Below, piece by piece: positions 24,810 to 33,576 of a stretch of DNA of 64,000 bases (the stretch's first letter is position 1; the number at the start of each line of letters is the position of its first letter). The notes beneath the pieces were generated by a model. The model was not told the DNA's origin, searched no databases, and saw only the letters and a program-made list of their open reading frames with translations. This DNA comes from Micromonospora sp. CB01531 (lineage in GTDB: Bacteria; Actinomycetota; Actinomycetes; Mycobacteriales; Micromonosporaceae): NCBI RefSeq assembly GCF_001905095.1, contig NZ_LWLS01000077.1, forward strand, positions 1 to 64,000. Reading direction: 5' to 3'. A program made the translations under genes and the position numbers.

Positions 24810-25861
24810 GAGTTCTCCTTGCCCGCGAGGTCCAGCGCCACGTCCACGATCATGTCCTCCTGGCCGCCGACCATCCGGCGCCGGCCCAGCTCGACCAGGA
24901 TCGAGCGGACGTCCACCCCGTACTTCGCGGAGGCGCGTTCGGCGTGCCGGAGGAAGCTGGAGTAGACGCCCGCGTACCCCAGGGAGAGGGTCTCCCGGTC
25001 CACCTGGACCGGCCGGTCCTGGAGCGGGCGGACCACGTCGTCGGCCGCGTCCATCAGCGCGAACACGTCGCAGCCGTGCTTCCAGCCGTGCAGCTCGGCG
25101 ACCGCGACGAAGACCTCCAGCGGAGCGTTCCCCGCGCCCGCACCCATGCCGGCCAGCGAGGCGTCCACCCGGACGGTCCGCCCGGACGGGGAGCCGAGCG
25201 GCCCGTCCCCGAGGATCCGCCCGTGCTCGACCGCGACCACACTGTTCGCCACCCCGAGCGACAGGTTGTGGTGGGCGTGGATACCGATCTGCGTCTCCGG
25301 CTCGAGCACCTGCCGGTACGCGTCGATCCGCTCGGCCACGTCGGACATCAGCAGCCGGCCGCCGGAGTCGGTCACGTAGACGCAGTGCGCCCCGTACGAC
25401 TCCATCAGCTTGGCCTGGGCGGCCAGCCCGGCCGGGTCGTTCATGTGCGACATCATCAGGAACCCGGCGACGTCCATGCCGTTTTCCCGGGCCCAGGAGA
25501 TGTGTTGGGCGGAGATGTCCGCCTCGGTGCAGTGGGTGGCGATCCGGACGCTGGTCACCCCGAGCGCCTTCGCGGCCTTCAGGTCGGCGATGGTGCCGAT
25601 CCCGGGCAGCAGCAGCGTGGTGAGCTTCGCGCCGGTCAGCACCTCGGCGGCGGCGGAGATCCAGTCGGCGTCGCTGGCCGCGCCGTGGCCGTAGTTGACG
25701 CTGGACCCGGCCAGGCCGTCGCCGTGGGCCACCTCGATGGCGGCCACCCCGGCGGCGTCCAGCGCGGCGGCGATGGTCCGCACCTGGTCCACGGTGTACC
25801 GGTGCGCGATGGCGTGCATGCCGTCCCGCAGCGTCACGTCCTGGATGTAGAGATCAGTCAT
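24806..25861 (-). CDS. mhpE: 4-hydroxy-2-oxovalerate aldolase
   Basis: A 351-residue DmpG/BphI/MhpE-type aldolase that splits 4-hydroxy-2-oxovalerate into pyruvate and acetaldehyde. Features: [10 protein letters not shown] at residues 8-17 (R and D of the active site), the metal-binding HAHHN near 200, then a C-terminal domain (LYSxLRH-like [12 protein letters not shown]) that makes the channel to the dehydrogenase partner. It overlaps the mhpF stop by ATGA. Co-translation suits the known aldolase-dehydrogenase complex in which acetaldehyde is channelled. Confidence 0.96.
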   Translation of the reverse strand: MTDLYIQDVTLRDGMHAIAHRYTVDQVRTIAAALDAAGVAAIEVAHGDGLAGSSVNYGHGAASDADWISAAAEVLTGAKLTTLLLPGIGTIADLKAAKALGVTSVRIATHCTEADISAQHISWARENGMDVAGFLMMSHMNDPAGLAAQAKLMESYGAHCVYVTDSGGRLLMSDVAERIDAYRQVLEPETQIGIHAHHNLSLGVANSVVAVEHGRILGDGPLGSPSGRTVRVDASLAGMGAGAGNAPLEVFVAVAELHGWKHGCDVFALMDAADDVVRPLQDRPVQVDRETLSLGYAGVYSSFLRHAERASAKYGVDVRSILVELGRRRMVGGQEDMIVDVALDLAGKENS

Positions 25862-26853
25862 CGGACGGTCACCTCCGTGTGCCGCGCCGGCGCGGGGCCG
25901 CGCCCGGCCGAGCGCAGGGCCACCAGCCGCTCCGCGGTGCGCAGCGCGGCCGAGGTCATGATGTCCAGGTTGCCGGCGTACGCGGGCAGGTAGTGCCCGG
26001 CGCCGGAGACCTCCAGGAAGACGGAGACCTGCAGCCCGGTCAGCTGCCGCCCCAGCGACGGCACGTACGTGTCGACCCGGTCGAACTGCACGTCCTGCTT
26101 GAGCCGGTAGCCCGGAACGTACTCCTGCACGGTGGCCACCATCTCGCCGACCGAGGCGGCGATGGCGGCCCGATCGGCGTCGGTGTCCGGGCAGAGGCAG
26201 TAGACGGTGTCCCGCATCAGCAGCGGCGGGTCGGCCGGGTTCAGCACGATGATCGCCTTGCCGCGCTCCGCGCCGCCGACCACCTCGATGGCCCGGGCGG
26301 TGGTCTCGGTGAACTCGTCGATGTTGGCCCGGGTGCCCGGCCCGGCCGACTTCGAGGCGATCGACGCGACGATCTCCCCGTACGCCACCGGGGTGACCCG
26401 GCCGACGGCGGCGACGATCGGCACGGTCGCCTGCCCACCGCAGGTGACCATGTTGACGTTCGCCTCGTGCAGGTGCTCGTCGAGGTTGACCGGCGGCACC
26501 ACGTACGGGCCGATGGCGGCCGGTGTCAGGTCGACCACGGTCCGGCCGTGCGCCCGCAGCACCGCGTCGTGGCGGCGGTGCGCGCCGGCCGAGGTGGCGT
26601 CGAAGACCAGCTCGACATCGGCGAACTCAGGCAGCGCCACCAGGCCGTCCACGCCCTCGGCGGTGGTCGCCACGCCCAGCCGCCGAGCCCGGGCCAGGCC
26701 GTCCGACGCCGGGTCGATGCCGGCCATCGCCACCATGCGCAGGCGGTCACTCAGCCGCAGCACCTTGATCATCAGGTCGGTGCCGATGTTGCCCGACCCC
26801 AGCACCGCCACACCGACGCTGCGTTGATGACTCGCTCGCTGACGCTCGCTCAT
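25858..26853 (-). CDS. mhpF: Acetaldehyde dehydrogenase (acylating)
   Basis: A 331-residue CoA-acylating dehydrogenase (DmpF/BphJ/MhpF) that turns acetaldehyde from the aldolase into acetyl-CoA. The Rossmann motif is [16 protein letters not shown], near 18-33. The nucleophilic Cys is in [12 protein letters not shown], near 133. The first dozen residues ([12 protein letters not shown]) are not family sequence: they are encoded by a copy of the TGAGCGAGCG repeat that also forms the hydratase stop codon. ATG 26853 has AAGGAG upstream and overlaps the mhpD stop (ATGA). Confidence 0.96.
   Translation of the reverse strand: MSERQRASHQRSVGVAVLGSGNIGTDLMIKVLRLSDRLRMVAMAGIDPASDGLARARRLGVATTAEGVDGLVALPEFADVELVFDATSAGAHRRHDAVLRAHGRTVVDLTPAAIGPYVVPPVNLDEHLHEANVNMVTCGGQATVPIVAAVGRVTPVAYGEIVASIASKSAGPGTRANIDEFTETTARAIEVVGGAERGKAIIVLNPADPPLLMRDTVYCLCPDTDADRAAIAASVGEMVATVQEYVPGYRLKQDVQFDRVDTYVPSLGRQLTGLQVSVFLEVSGAGHYLPAYAGNLDIMTSAALRTAERLVALRSAGRGPAPARHTEVTVR
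26822..26853 (-). repeat. TGAGCGAGCG repeat forming the mhpF start
   Basis: On the minus strand the mhpD stop and the mhpF ATG lie in ATGAGCGAGCG, followed by TCAGCGAGCGAGTCATCA. This matches the copies at 27820-27847 and 48789-48825 with a few changes. Here it is translated as the N-terminal extension of MhpF. Confidence 0.65.
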
Positions 26854-27647
26854 CGCGTCTCCTTGGAGAAACAGGTCCGCACCGAGCCCAGCCCGGAGAT
26901 CCGCGCCTCGTATGCCGCCCCAGGGCTGACCGGCACCATCGGGCCGAGCGCCCCGGAGAGCACCACGTCCCCGGCGCGCAGCGGGTCGCCGGCGCGGGCC
27001 ATCGTGCCGGCCAGCCACTCCAGCGCGTGCAGCGGGTTGCCGAGGCAGGCCGCCCCCGCCCCCACCGAGACCGGCTCACCGGCCTGCTCCAGCACCATGC
27101 CGCACAGCCGCAGGTCGAGGTCGGCGAGCCGGCGAGGCGCGGTGCCGAGCACGAAGAGCCCGCTGGAGGCGTTGTCCGCCACGGTGTCCACGATGGAGAT
27201 GTCCCACCCGGCGATCCGCGAGTCGACGATCTCGATGGCCGGCAGCACGTGGTCCACGGCCCGGATCAGGTCGACGGTGGTGACCCGCTCGTCGGGCAGG
27301 TCCGCGCCCAGCACGAAGGCGATCTCCGCCTCCACCCGGGGCTGGAGCAACCGGCCCATCGGCACCTCGACGCCGTCGCCGACCGCCATGTCGTCGAAGA
27401 GCACCCCGAAGTCGGGCTGGAACACGCCGAAGCTCTCCTGCACCGCCCGCGAGGTCAGCCCGATCTTCGCCCCCACCCGGCGGTGGCCCTTGCCGAGCCG
27501 CTGCCGGGTGTAAACCTGCTGCACCTGGTAGGCCGACTCGATGTCGCCCTCCGGCAACAGCCGGCCCCGCAGGGGCGGGCACGGCTTCTCGTCCTGCCGG
27601 GCGACGGCCAGTTCCCGGTTGGCGGCCTCGATGTCGACGGTGGTCAT
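26850..27647 (-). CDS. mhpD: 2-oxopent-4-enoate hydratase
   Basis: A 265-residue hydratase of the MhpD/DmpE/BphH type, adding water to 2-oxopent-4-enoate to give 4-hydroxy-2-oxovalerate. Diagnostic segments: [50 protein letters not shown] with the metal E-x-E, and [25 protein letters not shown] 27647 ([15 protein letters not shown]) is chosen by homology. The frame is open upstream for another 40 codons to a GTG at 27767, but that stretch is repeat sequence. The first gene after the 196-base bridge. Confidence 0.92.
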   Translation of the reverse strand: MTTVDIEAANRELAVARQDEKPCPPLRGRLLPEGDIESAYQVQQVYTRQRLGKGHRRVGAKIGLTSRAVQESFGVFQPDFGVLFDDMAVGDGVEVPMGRLLQPRVEAEIAFVLGADLPDERVTTVDLIRAVDHVLPAIEIVDSRIAGWDISIVDTVADNASSGLFVLGTAPRRLADLDLRLCGMVLEQAGEPVSVGAGAACLGNPLHALEWLAGTMARAGDPLRAGDVVLSGALGPMVPVSPGAAYEARISGLGSVRTCFSKETR

Positions 27648-27767
27648 CCCCGCTCCTCGCTGCGCTCGCTGACGACGCTCACGGCGGTTCGCGACCACGG
27701 GGCTCGCCACCCCGGCCCGCTCCTCGCGCTCACGATGCCGGCCATTCTGCCCGCTCCGCCCGCTCAC
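27648..27767 (-). repeat. Repeat-derived in-frame lead-in upstream of mhpD
   Basis: From GTG 27767, which overlaps the stop of the preceding bridge frame as GTGA, 40 codons run in frame into mhpD (MSGRSGQNGRHREREERAG and on). It includes 23 bases (27686-27708, GGTTCGCGAC then CACGGGGCTCGCC) that recur with two changes at 40869-40891 in the other bridged spacer. It could be translated as an extension of the hydratase or serve only to keep ribosomes running. Confidence 0.55.
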
Positions 27768-27847
27768 GCCACCGCCTCGCGTCGCTCCACGGCGGCGCGA
27801 GGCGCCGCGCTACTGAGCCGGCTGATTCGCTCGCTCCGCTCGCTCAT
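27764..27847 (-). repeat. TGAGCGAGCG repeat / 27-codon bridge frame after the AMSDH gene
   Basis: The dehydrogenase stop and a new ATG share ATGA at 27844-27847. The new frame reads MSERSERISRLSSAAPRAAV and ends with a TGA at 27764-27766 that overlaps the next GTG (GTGA). The first 30 bases closely match the element at 48789-48825 (TGAGCGAGCGGAGCGAGCG, then AAYCA and GGCTC). Product expression is unproven. It looks like a repeat inserted at a stop codon that keeps translation coupled. Confidence 0.6.
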
Positions 27848-29349
27848 GTGAGGTCCACGCAGACGTTGGTGAGTTCGGAGTAGAAGTCGAGCGAGTGCAC
27901 CCCGCCCTCCCGGCCGATGCCGGATGCCTTCACCCCGCCGAACGGGGTGCGCAGGTCGCGCAGGAACCAGGTGTTCACCCAGACGATGCCGGCGTCCAGC
28001 CGGGCTCCGGCCCGGTGCGCCCGGCCCACGTCGCGGGTCCAGACCGTCGCCGCCAGGCCGTAGTCGGTGCCGTTGGCCAGGGCGTACGCCGCGTCCTCGT
28101 CGTCGAAGGGTGCGACGTGGACCACCGGGCCGAAGATCTCCTCCCGGTTGGTGCGGGCGTCCGGCCCGAGCCCGGTCAGCACGGTCGGCTGCACGTACGC
28201 GCCGCCGTCCCGGGCGTCGCCGAAGCGCGGCACCCCGCCCCCGGCGCACACCTCGGCGCCTTCGGCCCGGGCCAGGTCGTAGTGGCCGAGCACCTTGTCC
28301 CGGTGGCCGTGCGAGATCAGCGGCATGTTCGCCGTCGCCTCGTCGGCCGGCCAGCCGTACGCCAATTCGTCGGCGCGCTTGGCGAGCCGCGCGGTGAACT
28401 CCTCGAAGACCGGCCGCTGCACGTAGATCCGCTCGGTGCAGAGGCACACCTGGCCGCCGTTGGTGAAACTGGACCGGACCGACCCGGCGACCGCCGCGTC
28501 CAGGTCGGCGTCGGCGAAGACCAGGCCGGCGTTCTTGCCGCCCAGCTCGAAGCTGACCGCCTTCACCCCGTCCGCGGCGGCCCGCATGATTGCGCTGCCG
28601 GTGGCGGACTCCCCGGTGAAGGTGATCGCGTCCACGCCCGGGTGCCGGGTGAGGAACTCCCCGGCCGAGTCGGGGCCGAAGCCGTGCACCAGGTTGAACA
28701 CGCCCTCCGGTACGCCCGCCGCGGCCATCACCTCGGCGAGCAGGGTGGCCGACGCCGGAGTCTCCTCGCTGGGCTTGACCACCACGGCGTTTCCGCAGGC
28801 CAGGGCCGGGGCGACCTTCCAAGTGAGCAGCAGCAGCGGCAGGTTCCACGGCACGATCACCGCGACCACACCGACCGGCTTGCGGACCGCGTAGTTGAGC
28901 GCCCGCCCGCCGGTCGGGGTGACCGTGGTAAACGACTCGGTCGGCGCGGTCGCCACGATCTCCGCGAACGCCCGGAAGTTGGCCGCGCCGCGCGGGATGT
29001 CCAGCGTACAGGCCTGGGAGATGGCCTTGCCGGTGTCGGCCACCTCGGCGGCGACCAGATCGTCGAAGCGGCGTTCCAACTCGTCGGCGATCCGCCGCAG
29101 CACCTCGGCGCGCTCCCGCTCGCCCATCCGGCCCCACGGGCCACGCAGCGCCGCCCGGGCCGCCGCCACCGCGTCGTCCACCGTGGACGAGTCGGCCTCG
29201 ACCACATCGAAGACCGGCTCGCCGGTCACCGGGCTGCGCTTGGTGAACCGCCGCCCGGCGGCGACGAACTCGCCGCCGACGAAGTTGCGCAGCAGGCCCG
29301 GGCCGTCCGGCGCGTGCCCGGCCATCAGCCGCGGATCCCAGAGTGTCAT
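27844..29349 (-). CDS. amnC: 2-aminomuconate-6-semialdehyde dehydrogenase
   Basis: A 501-residue NAD-dependent aldehyde dehydrogenase. The catalytic Glu is in SFELGGKNAGLVF (near 267) and the Cys in NGGQVCLCTERIYV (near 300). Cofactor loop features are IVPWNLPLLLLTWK and FTGESATGS. The F-x-N-G-G-Q-V-C-L-C-x-E-R pattern is that of hydroxymuconic/aminomuconic semialdehyde dehydrogenases. In this operon the substrate would be 2-aminomuconate semialdehyde from NbaD. ATG 29349 overlaps the kmo stop (ATGA). Confidence 0.92.
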   Translation of the reverse strand: MTLWDPRLMAGHAPDGPGLLRNFVGGEFVAAGRRFTKRSPVTGEPVFDVVEADSSTVDDAVAAARAALRGPWGRMGERERAEVLRRIADELERRFDDLVAAEVADTGKAISQACTLDIPRGAANFRAFAEIVATAPTESFTTVTPTGGRALNYAVRKPVGVVAVIVPWNLPLLLLTWKVAPALACGNAVVVKPSEETPASATLLAEVMAAAGVPEGVFNLVHGFGPDSAGEFLTRHPGVDAITFTGESATGSAIMRAAADGVKAVSFELGGKNAGLVFADADLDAAVAGSVRSSFTNGGQVCLCTERIYVQRPVFEEFTARLAKRADELAYGWPADEATANMPLISHGHRDKVLGHYDLARAEGAEVCAGGGVPRFGDARDGGAYVQPTVLTGLGPDARTNREEIFGPVVHVAPFDDEDAAYALANGTDYGLAATVWTRDVGRAHRAGARLDAGIVWVNTWFLRDLRTPFGGVKASGIGREGGVHSLDFYSELTNVCVDLT

Positions 29350-30680
29350 CGCCGCCTCCCTCGCCCGAGCACCATCGCCGCGCCGGCCAGCGCCGCCACC
29401 GCGCCGGCCGCGACCGCCCCGAGCACCTGGTACTGCCGGCGCACCTGGCGGCGCACCTCGGCGTACGGGGTGGTGGAGAAGGAGACCAACTCGTACTGCG
29501 ACACGTACCGGCCGGGCAGCGCCCGCTCCAGGGCGTGCTCGATCCGCTTGCGGGTCTGGAACACCGGCGAGGCGACCTTGTCCCGCATCTCCACGAAGTT
29601 GGCCAGCGCCATCCGGGCGATCGCCTCGGCGTTGGCCTGCCGCCGCTGCTCGAACAGCGGCAGCGCCACGGACCACTGGTCGCCGCACTCGTCCAGGCAG
29701 CGGTCCAGCTCGACCACGTCCTCGAAGGCGCAGTTCGCGCCCTGGCCGTAGAACGGCACGATGGCGTGCGCCGCGTCGCCGAGCAGGCCCATCCTGCCGT
29801 CCAGCTGCCACGGGGTGCAGCGGACCGTGCCCAGCACCCCGACCGGGTTGTGCTGGTAGTCGTCCACCAGGTTCGGCGCGAGCGGGATCAGGTCCGGGTA
29901 GTGGGTGCGGAAGTACCGCTCGATGGCGGCCGGGCTGCCCAGCGAGGCGAAGCTCGCGGTGCCGTGGGTGGGCCAGAACAGGGTGCAGGTGAAGGAGCGG
30001 TCCGGGTTGGGCAGGGCGATCATCATCGAGGTGCCCCGCGGCCAGATGTGCAGGGCGCCCGGATCCAGGGCGAACTCGCCGCCGATCGGCGGGATGCTGA
30101 GTTCCTTGTAGCCGTAGTCGAGGAAGTCCAGGCTCTCGGTCAGCGCGCCGTACCCGAGGAGCTGCCCACGCACGGCGGAGCCGGCGCCGTCGGCGCCGAG
30201 GACGACCGACGCGGTGGCGGTGACCTTGCCCTGCGGGGTCTCGAAGGTCATCTCGTTGGTAGCCGGGTCGAGCCCGACCAGCCGGTGGTCGAACGCGACC
30301 CGCACACCGGGCCGCGCGGCGGCGGCGGTGAGCAGCGCGTTGTTCAGCGCGCCCCGGCTGATCGAGTTGATCGCCCGGTCGCCGGAGCCGCTGTACGACT
30401 GGAACTGCGGCTCCCCCTCGACAGGATGGATCATCCGGCCGCGCATCGGCAGCGCGTCCGCCATCACCTGCCGCTCCAGCCCGATCCGGCGCAACGCGTC
30501 CAGGCCGCGCTCGGACAGCGCCAGGTTGATCGAGCGGCCCCGCTCGACCTGCCCGCTGCGCGGGTCCGGACGCCGCTCGTAGAGGGCCACCGGGTATCCG
30601 CGCCGGGCCAGGTAGCAGGCCAGCAGGCAGCCGGCCAGCCCCGCCCCGACGACGGCGATCTCGTCGCGTTCCGTAATCAT
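29346..30680 (-). CDS. kmo: Kynurenine 3-monooxygenase
   Basis: A 444-residue FAD-dependent hydroxylase converting kynurenine to 3-hydroxykynurenine with NADPH. FAD-binding motifs: VVGAGLAGCLLACYLARRGY at the N-terminus, the VLGADGAGSAVR DG motif near 178 and LLGDAAHAIVPFYGQGANCAFED near 300. The SINLALSERG and Y-E-R-R-P segments are KMO-specific. A C-terminal hydrophobic helix (LGAVAAGAVAALAGAAMVLG) ends the protein, as in mitochondrial and some bacterial KMOs, so membrane attachment is likely. ATGA overlaps on both sides tie it to kynU and amnC. Confidence 0.96.
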   Translation of the reverse strand: MITERDEIAVVGAGLAGCLLACYLARRGYPVALYERRPDPRSGQVERGRSINLALSERGLDALRRIGLERQVMADALPMRGRMIHPVEGEPQFQSYSGSGDRAINSISRGALNNALLTAAAARPGVRVAFDHRLVGLDPATNEMTFETPQGKVTATASVVLGADGAGSAVRGQLLGYGALTESLDFLDYGYKELSIPPIGGEFALDPGALHIWPRGTSMMIALPNPDRSFTCTLFWPTHGTASFASLGSPAAIERYFRTHYPDLIPLAPNLVDDYQHNPVGVLGTVRCTPWQLDGRMGLLGDAAHAIVPFYGQGANCAFEDVVELDRCLDECGDQWSVALPLFEQRRQANAEAIARMALANFVEMRDKVASPVFQTRKRIEHALERALPGRYVSQYELVSFSTTPYAEVRRQVRRQYQVLGAVAAGAVAALAGAAMVLGRGRRR

Positions 30681-31954
30681 GCGGTGGCCTCCACGGTGGC
30701 GGCCAGCGCGTCGGCGACCCGCCAGCAGTCGTGGTACGTCGAGTAGAGCGGAACCGGGGCGAACCGGACGATGTCCGGTTCGCGAGCGTCGGCGATCACG
30801 CCGTGCTCGTGCCGCAGCCGCTTGGTCAGCTCGTTCGCGCTGCCCAGTCCGATCCGCACAGAGAGCTGGCAGCCCCGGCGGGCCGGGTCGCGGGGAGTGA
30901 CCACGGTCAGCGGCCGGCCGACGGTCACCTCGTCCAGCAGCCGCTCCAGGTAGCCGGTGAGCCGGAGGCTGCGCTCCCGCAGCGCCGGCATGCCGACCGA
31001 GTCGAAGAGTTCCAGCGAGGTACGCACCGGTCCCATCGCGAAGATCGGCGGGTTGGAGATCTGCCACGCCTCGACGGTGGCCGGCGGCCGCGAGACCGGG
31101 GTCATCTCGAACCGGGTGGCGGCCTCGGTGCTCCACCAGCCCTCGAACCGGGGCAGGCCGGGGTCGCCCAGGTGTCGCTCGTGAACGAAGACACCGGCCA
31201 GCGCGCCCGGCCCCGAGTTGAGGTACTTGTACGAGCACCAGGCGGCGAAGTCGACGTCCCAGTCGTGCAGCGCCAGCGGGACGTTGCCGACCGCGTGCGC
31301 CAGGTCCCAGCCGACCACCGCACCGGCGGCCCGCCCGGCCGCGGTGATCGCCGGGAGGTCCATCAGCTCGCCGGTCAGGTAGTTGACCCCGCCGAGCAGC
31401 AGCAGCGCCACGGTGTGCCCCTCGGCGGCCAGGAAGTCGAGGACGTCCTGGGTGCGCAGGGTGTCCTCGCCCGGGCGCGGCGCCAACCGGACCACGGTGG
31501 CGTCCGGGTCCAGGCCGTGGAACCGGGCCTGGCTGCGCACCGCGTAGCTGTCCGACGGGAAGGCGCTGTCCTCGATGACGATCCGGGTCCGCTCGCCGGC
31601 CGGCCGGTAGAAGCTCACCATCAGCAGGTGCAGGTTGACCGTGAGGGAGTTCATCACCACGGTCTCCGCCGGGAGCGCGCCGACCAGACGCGCGGCCGGC
31701 GCGGTCAGCAGCTCGTGGTACGGCAGCCAGGGCCGCTCCGCCTCCAGGTGCCCCTCCACGCCCAGCCGGCGCCAGGCGTCCAGGTCGGCGAGGAGTTCGT
31801 CCCGGGTGGCCCGGGGTTGCAGGCCCAGCGAGTTGCCGGCCAGGTACGCCACCTCGGGGTACCGCCCGCCCTCGGCGGGGGGCACGTGGAACAGGTGCCG
31901 GTGGCCGGGGTCGGCGGCGTCGAGCCGGCGGGCTTCTTCTTCGGGGGTGGGCAT
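30677..31954 (-). CDS. kynU: Kynureninase
   Basis: A 425-residue PLP enzyme of fold type I that cleaves 3-hydroxykynurenine to 3-hydroxyanthranilate and alanine. Seen: VAYLAGNSLGLQPRAT near the N-terminus, NSLTVNLHLLMVSFYRP, the PLP-holding VVGWDLAHAVGNVPL and the Schiff-base Lys in FAAWCSYKYLNSGPGAL. ATG 31954 is preferred because GGAGA sits 7 bases upstream. A GTG at 31972 that overlaps the kynA stop (GTGA) would add six residues. The length is normal for bacterial kynureninases. Confidence 0.96.
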   Translation of the reverse strand: MPTPEEEARRLDAADPGHRHLFHVPPAEGGRYPEVAYLAGNSLGLQPRATRDELLADLDAWRRLGVEGHLEAERPWLPYHELLTAPAARLVGALPAETVVMNSLTVNLHLLMVSFYRPAGERTRIVIEDSAFPSDSYAVRSQARFHGLDPDATVVRLAPRPGEDTLRTQDVLDFLAAEGHTVALLLLGGVNYLTGELMDLPAITAAGRAAGAVVGWDLAHAVGNVPLALHDWDVDFAAWCSYKYLNSGPGALAGVFVHERHLGDPGLPRFEGWWSTEAATRFEMTPVSRPPATVEAWQISNPPIFAMGPVRTSLELFDSVGMPALRERSLRLTGYLERLLDEVTVGRPLTVVTPRDPARRGCQLSVRIGLGSANELTKRLRHEHGVIADAREPDIVRFAPVPLYSTYHDCWRVADALAATVEATA

Positions 31955-31968
31955 GTCCTTCTCTCCGG

Positions 31969-32853
31969 TCACATCGCGGTCCGGGCCGACCACAGCTCGG
32001 GGAAGACCACCCGGGCCATGCTGCGCTGCAACCAGGCCAGCCCGGCCGAGCCGCCGCTGCCGACCTTGGCGCCCATGGTCCGCTGCACCGCCTTGATGTG
32101 CTGCCAGCGCCAGTCGCCGAACCGCTCGGCCACCTCGGTCAGCGCCTCACCCAGCAGGCGCAGGTGGTTGTCCGGGCCGCCGTCGGCGTAGATGCGCACC
32201 CACGCCGCCTCGACCGTGGGGTGCGGGTCGTGCTCGGTCGCCACGTCCCGGTCGAGCAGTTCGCCGGGGAGGTCGAAGCCGCGCCGGGCGAGCAGGGCGA
32301 TCACGTCGTCCCAGAGGCTCGGTGTCGCGAGGGCGGCGGTCAGCTCCGCATGCACCTCGGTCTGCCGCCGGAACGGGCGGATCAGGGCGGGGTCGCGCAG
32401 GCCGAGCAGGAACTCCAGCTGCCGGTACATGGCGGACTGGAAGCCGGAGCCCTCGCCGAGCCGGTCGCGGAAGCGGTTGAAGTCGGCCGGGGTCATCCAG
32501 CGCAGCCCGTGCCAGGCGGCGTTGAGCCCCTCCAGGTGCAGGGCGGCGCGGCGCAGCGGGGGCAGCGCCTCCCAGATCCGGTTGGCCCGCAGCTCCCGCT
32601 GGGCGTGCCGCAGCTCGTGGCAGGTCAGCCCGAAGTACAGCTCCATGATCTGGCTGACCATCAGGAAGGACATCTCGCCCGGATCGTCGCTGAGCGGCTG
32701 CTGCAACCGGTGCAGCGTGCTCGCCCGCACGTAGGCGTCGTAGGGCACCCGGTCGGCGAACTCCAGCGTCGGCTCGCCGCCGTTGCGCGCCGCCCGGGCC
32801 GCCCGCTGCTGCGGGGTGGCCGGACGAACCGCCGTCGTCTGTTCCACCGTCAT
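31969..32853 (-). CDS. kynA: Tryptophan 2,3-dioxygenase
   Basis: A 294-residue haem dioxygenase that opens the indole ring of L-tryptophan to N-formylkynurenine, first enzyme of the pathway. Family signatures: FLMVSQIMELYFGLTCHELR (about 60-80), ALPPLRRAALHLEGLNAAWHGLRWMTPADFNRFRDRLGEGSGFQS and the proximal haem His in DWRWQHIKAVQRTMGAKVGSGGSAG. ATG 32853 has GAGGGAG directly upstream. It heads the operon, is divergent from the Lrp-type gene and has a candidate promoter at 32893-32920. Confidence 0.97.
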   Translation of the reverse strand: MTVEQTTAVRPATPQQRAARAARNGGEPTLEFADRVPYDAYVRASTLHRLQQPLSDDPGEMSFLMVSQIMELYFGLTCHELRHAQRELRANRIWEALPPLRRAALHLEGLNAAWHGLRWMTPADFNRFRDRLGEGSGFQSAMYRQLEFLLGLRDPALIRPFRRQTEVHAELTAALATPSLWDDVIALLARRGFDLPGELLDRDVATEHDPHPTVEAAWVRIYADGGPDNHLRLLGEALTEVAERFGDWRWQHIKAVQRTMGAKVGSGGSAGLAWLQRSMARVVFPELWSARTAM

Positions 32854-32993
32854 CTCCCTCGGTACGCGGGGTAGACGACATGATCCCGCTCCTGTATCCA
32901 CCGATGGAATGCCTGTTCAACGGCGGTACGGTGGTTTGACCTGTCGTGTTGAAGGCCGCACGGCTGCCGGGTTCACGAAAGAAAGGTCACGCA
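32854..32993. promoter_or_regulatory. Divergent kynA / Lrp-regulator control region
   Basis: 140 bases between two divergent starts. On the minus strand TTGAAC (32915-32920) and GATACA (32893-32898), 16 bases apart, could be -35 and -10 of the kyn operon with a leader of about 40 bases. An inverted repeat, TTCAAC (32916-32921) and GTTGAA (32948-32953), overlaps that -35 box and could be a site for the regulator. The pairing is short and the spacing is wide, so this is a suggestion only. Confidence 0.4.
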
Positions 32994-33464
32994 GTGGACG
33001 ACATGGACTGGGCCCTGCTGCGCGAGCTCCAGGCCGACGCCCGGCTCTCGTTCAGCGAGTTGTCCCGCCGGGTGCACCTGTCGCCGCCTGCGGTGGCCGA
33101 ACGGGTCCGCCGGCTGGAGGAGTCCGGGGTGATCACCGGCTACCACGCGCACGTGGACCTGACCCGGGCCGGCCGTACCGTGGTCGCCCTGATCCGGATG
33201 TCCTGCTACGGGTCCCGGTGCATCCTCAACGACCCGGACGTGGCGGGCTGGGCGGAGATCATGGAGATCCACCGGATCACCGGGGACGCGTGCAGCATGC
33301 TCAAGGTCGCGGCGGGCTCGATCGACGAGTTCGAGCGGGTCATCGACCGGCTCGCCCCGTACGGCCAGCCGTCCAGCACGATGGTGCTCTCCACCCCGCT
33401 GGACTGGCACCCGGTCACCCCGCTGCCCCGCACCGGTTCATCGTCGGCCGGTCGCCGCCGCTGA
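32994..33464 (+). CDS. Lrp/AsnC family transcriptional regulator (probable regulator of the kyn operon)
   Basis: A 156-residue regulator. The N-terminal helix-turn-helix (LLRELQADARLSFSELSRRV, then LSPPAVAERVRRLEESGVI) is at about 6-50. The C-terminal RAM ligand-binding domain covers about 65-140 (RTVVALIRMSCYG, IMEIHRITGDACSMLKVAAG). GTG 32994 has AAAGG 7 bases upstream. It is transcribed away from kynA, the common arrangement for the regulator KynR, an Lrp-type protein responding to kynurenine in pseudomonads. By that analogy it probably senses kynurenine or a later metabolite. That is inference from position and family. Confidence 0.88.
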   Translation: MDDMDWALLRELQADARLSFSELSRRVHLSPPAVAERVRRLEESGVITGYHAHVDLTRAGRTVVALIRMSCYGSRCILNDPDVAGWAEIMEIHRITGDACSMLKVAAGSIDEFERVIDRLAPYGQPSSTMVLSTPLDWHPVTPLPRTGSSSAGRRR

Positions 33465-33576
33465 GCGTGATCTCCCGGTCGGCGGTCCCGCGCCGGTTTG
33501 CCCCGGCGCCAGCGGGAATGCAGCCGGCACTGCCCGTCAGCAGGATTCCGGTGCGCCGCACCGGGAGGGGGGAACC

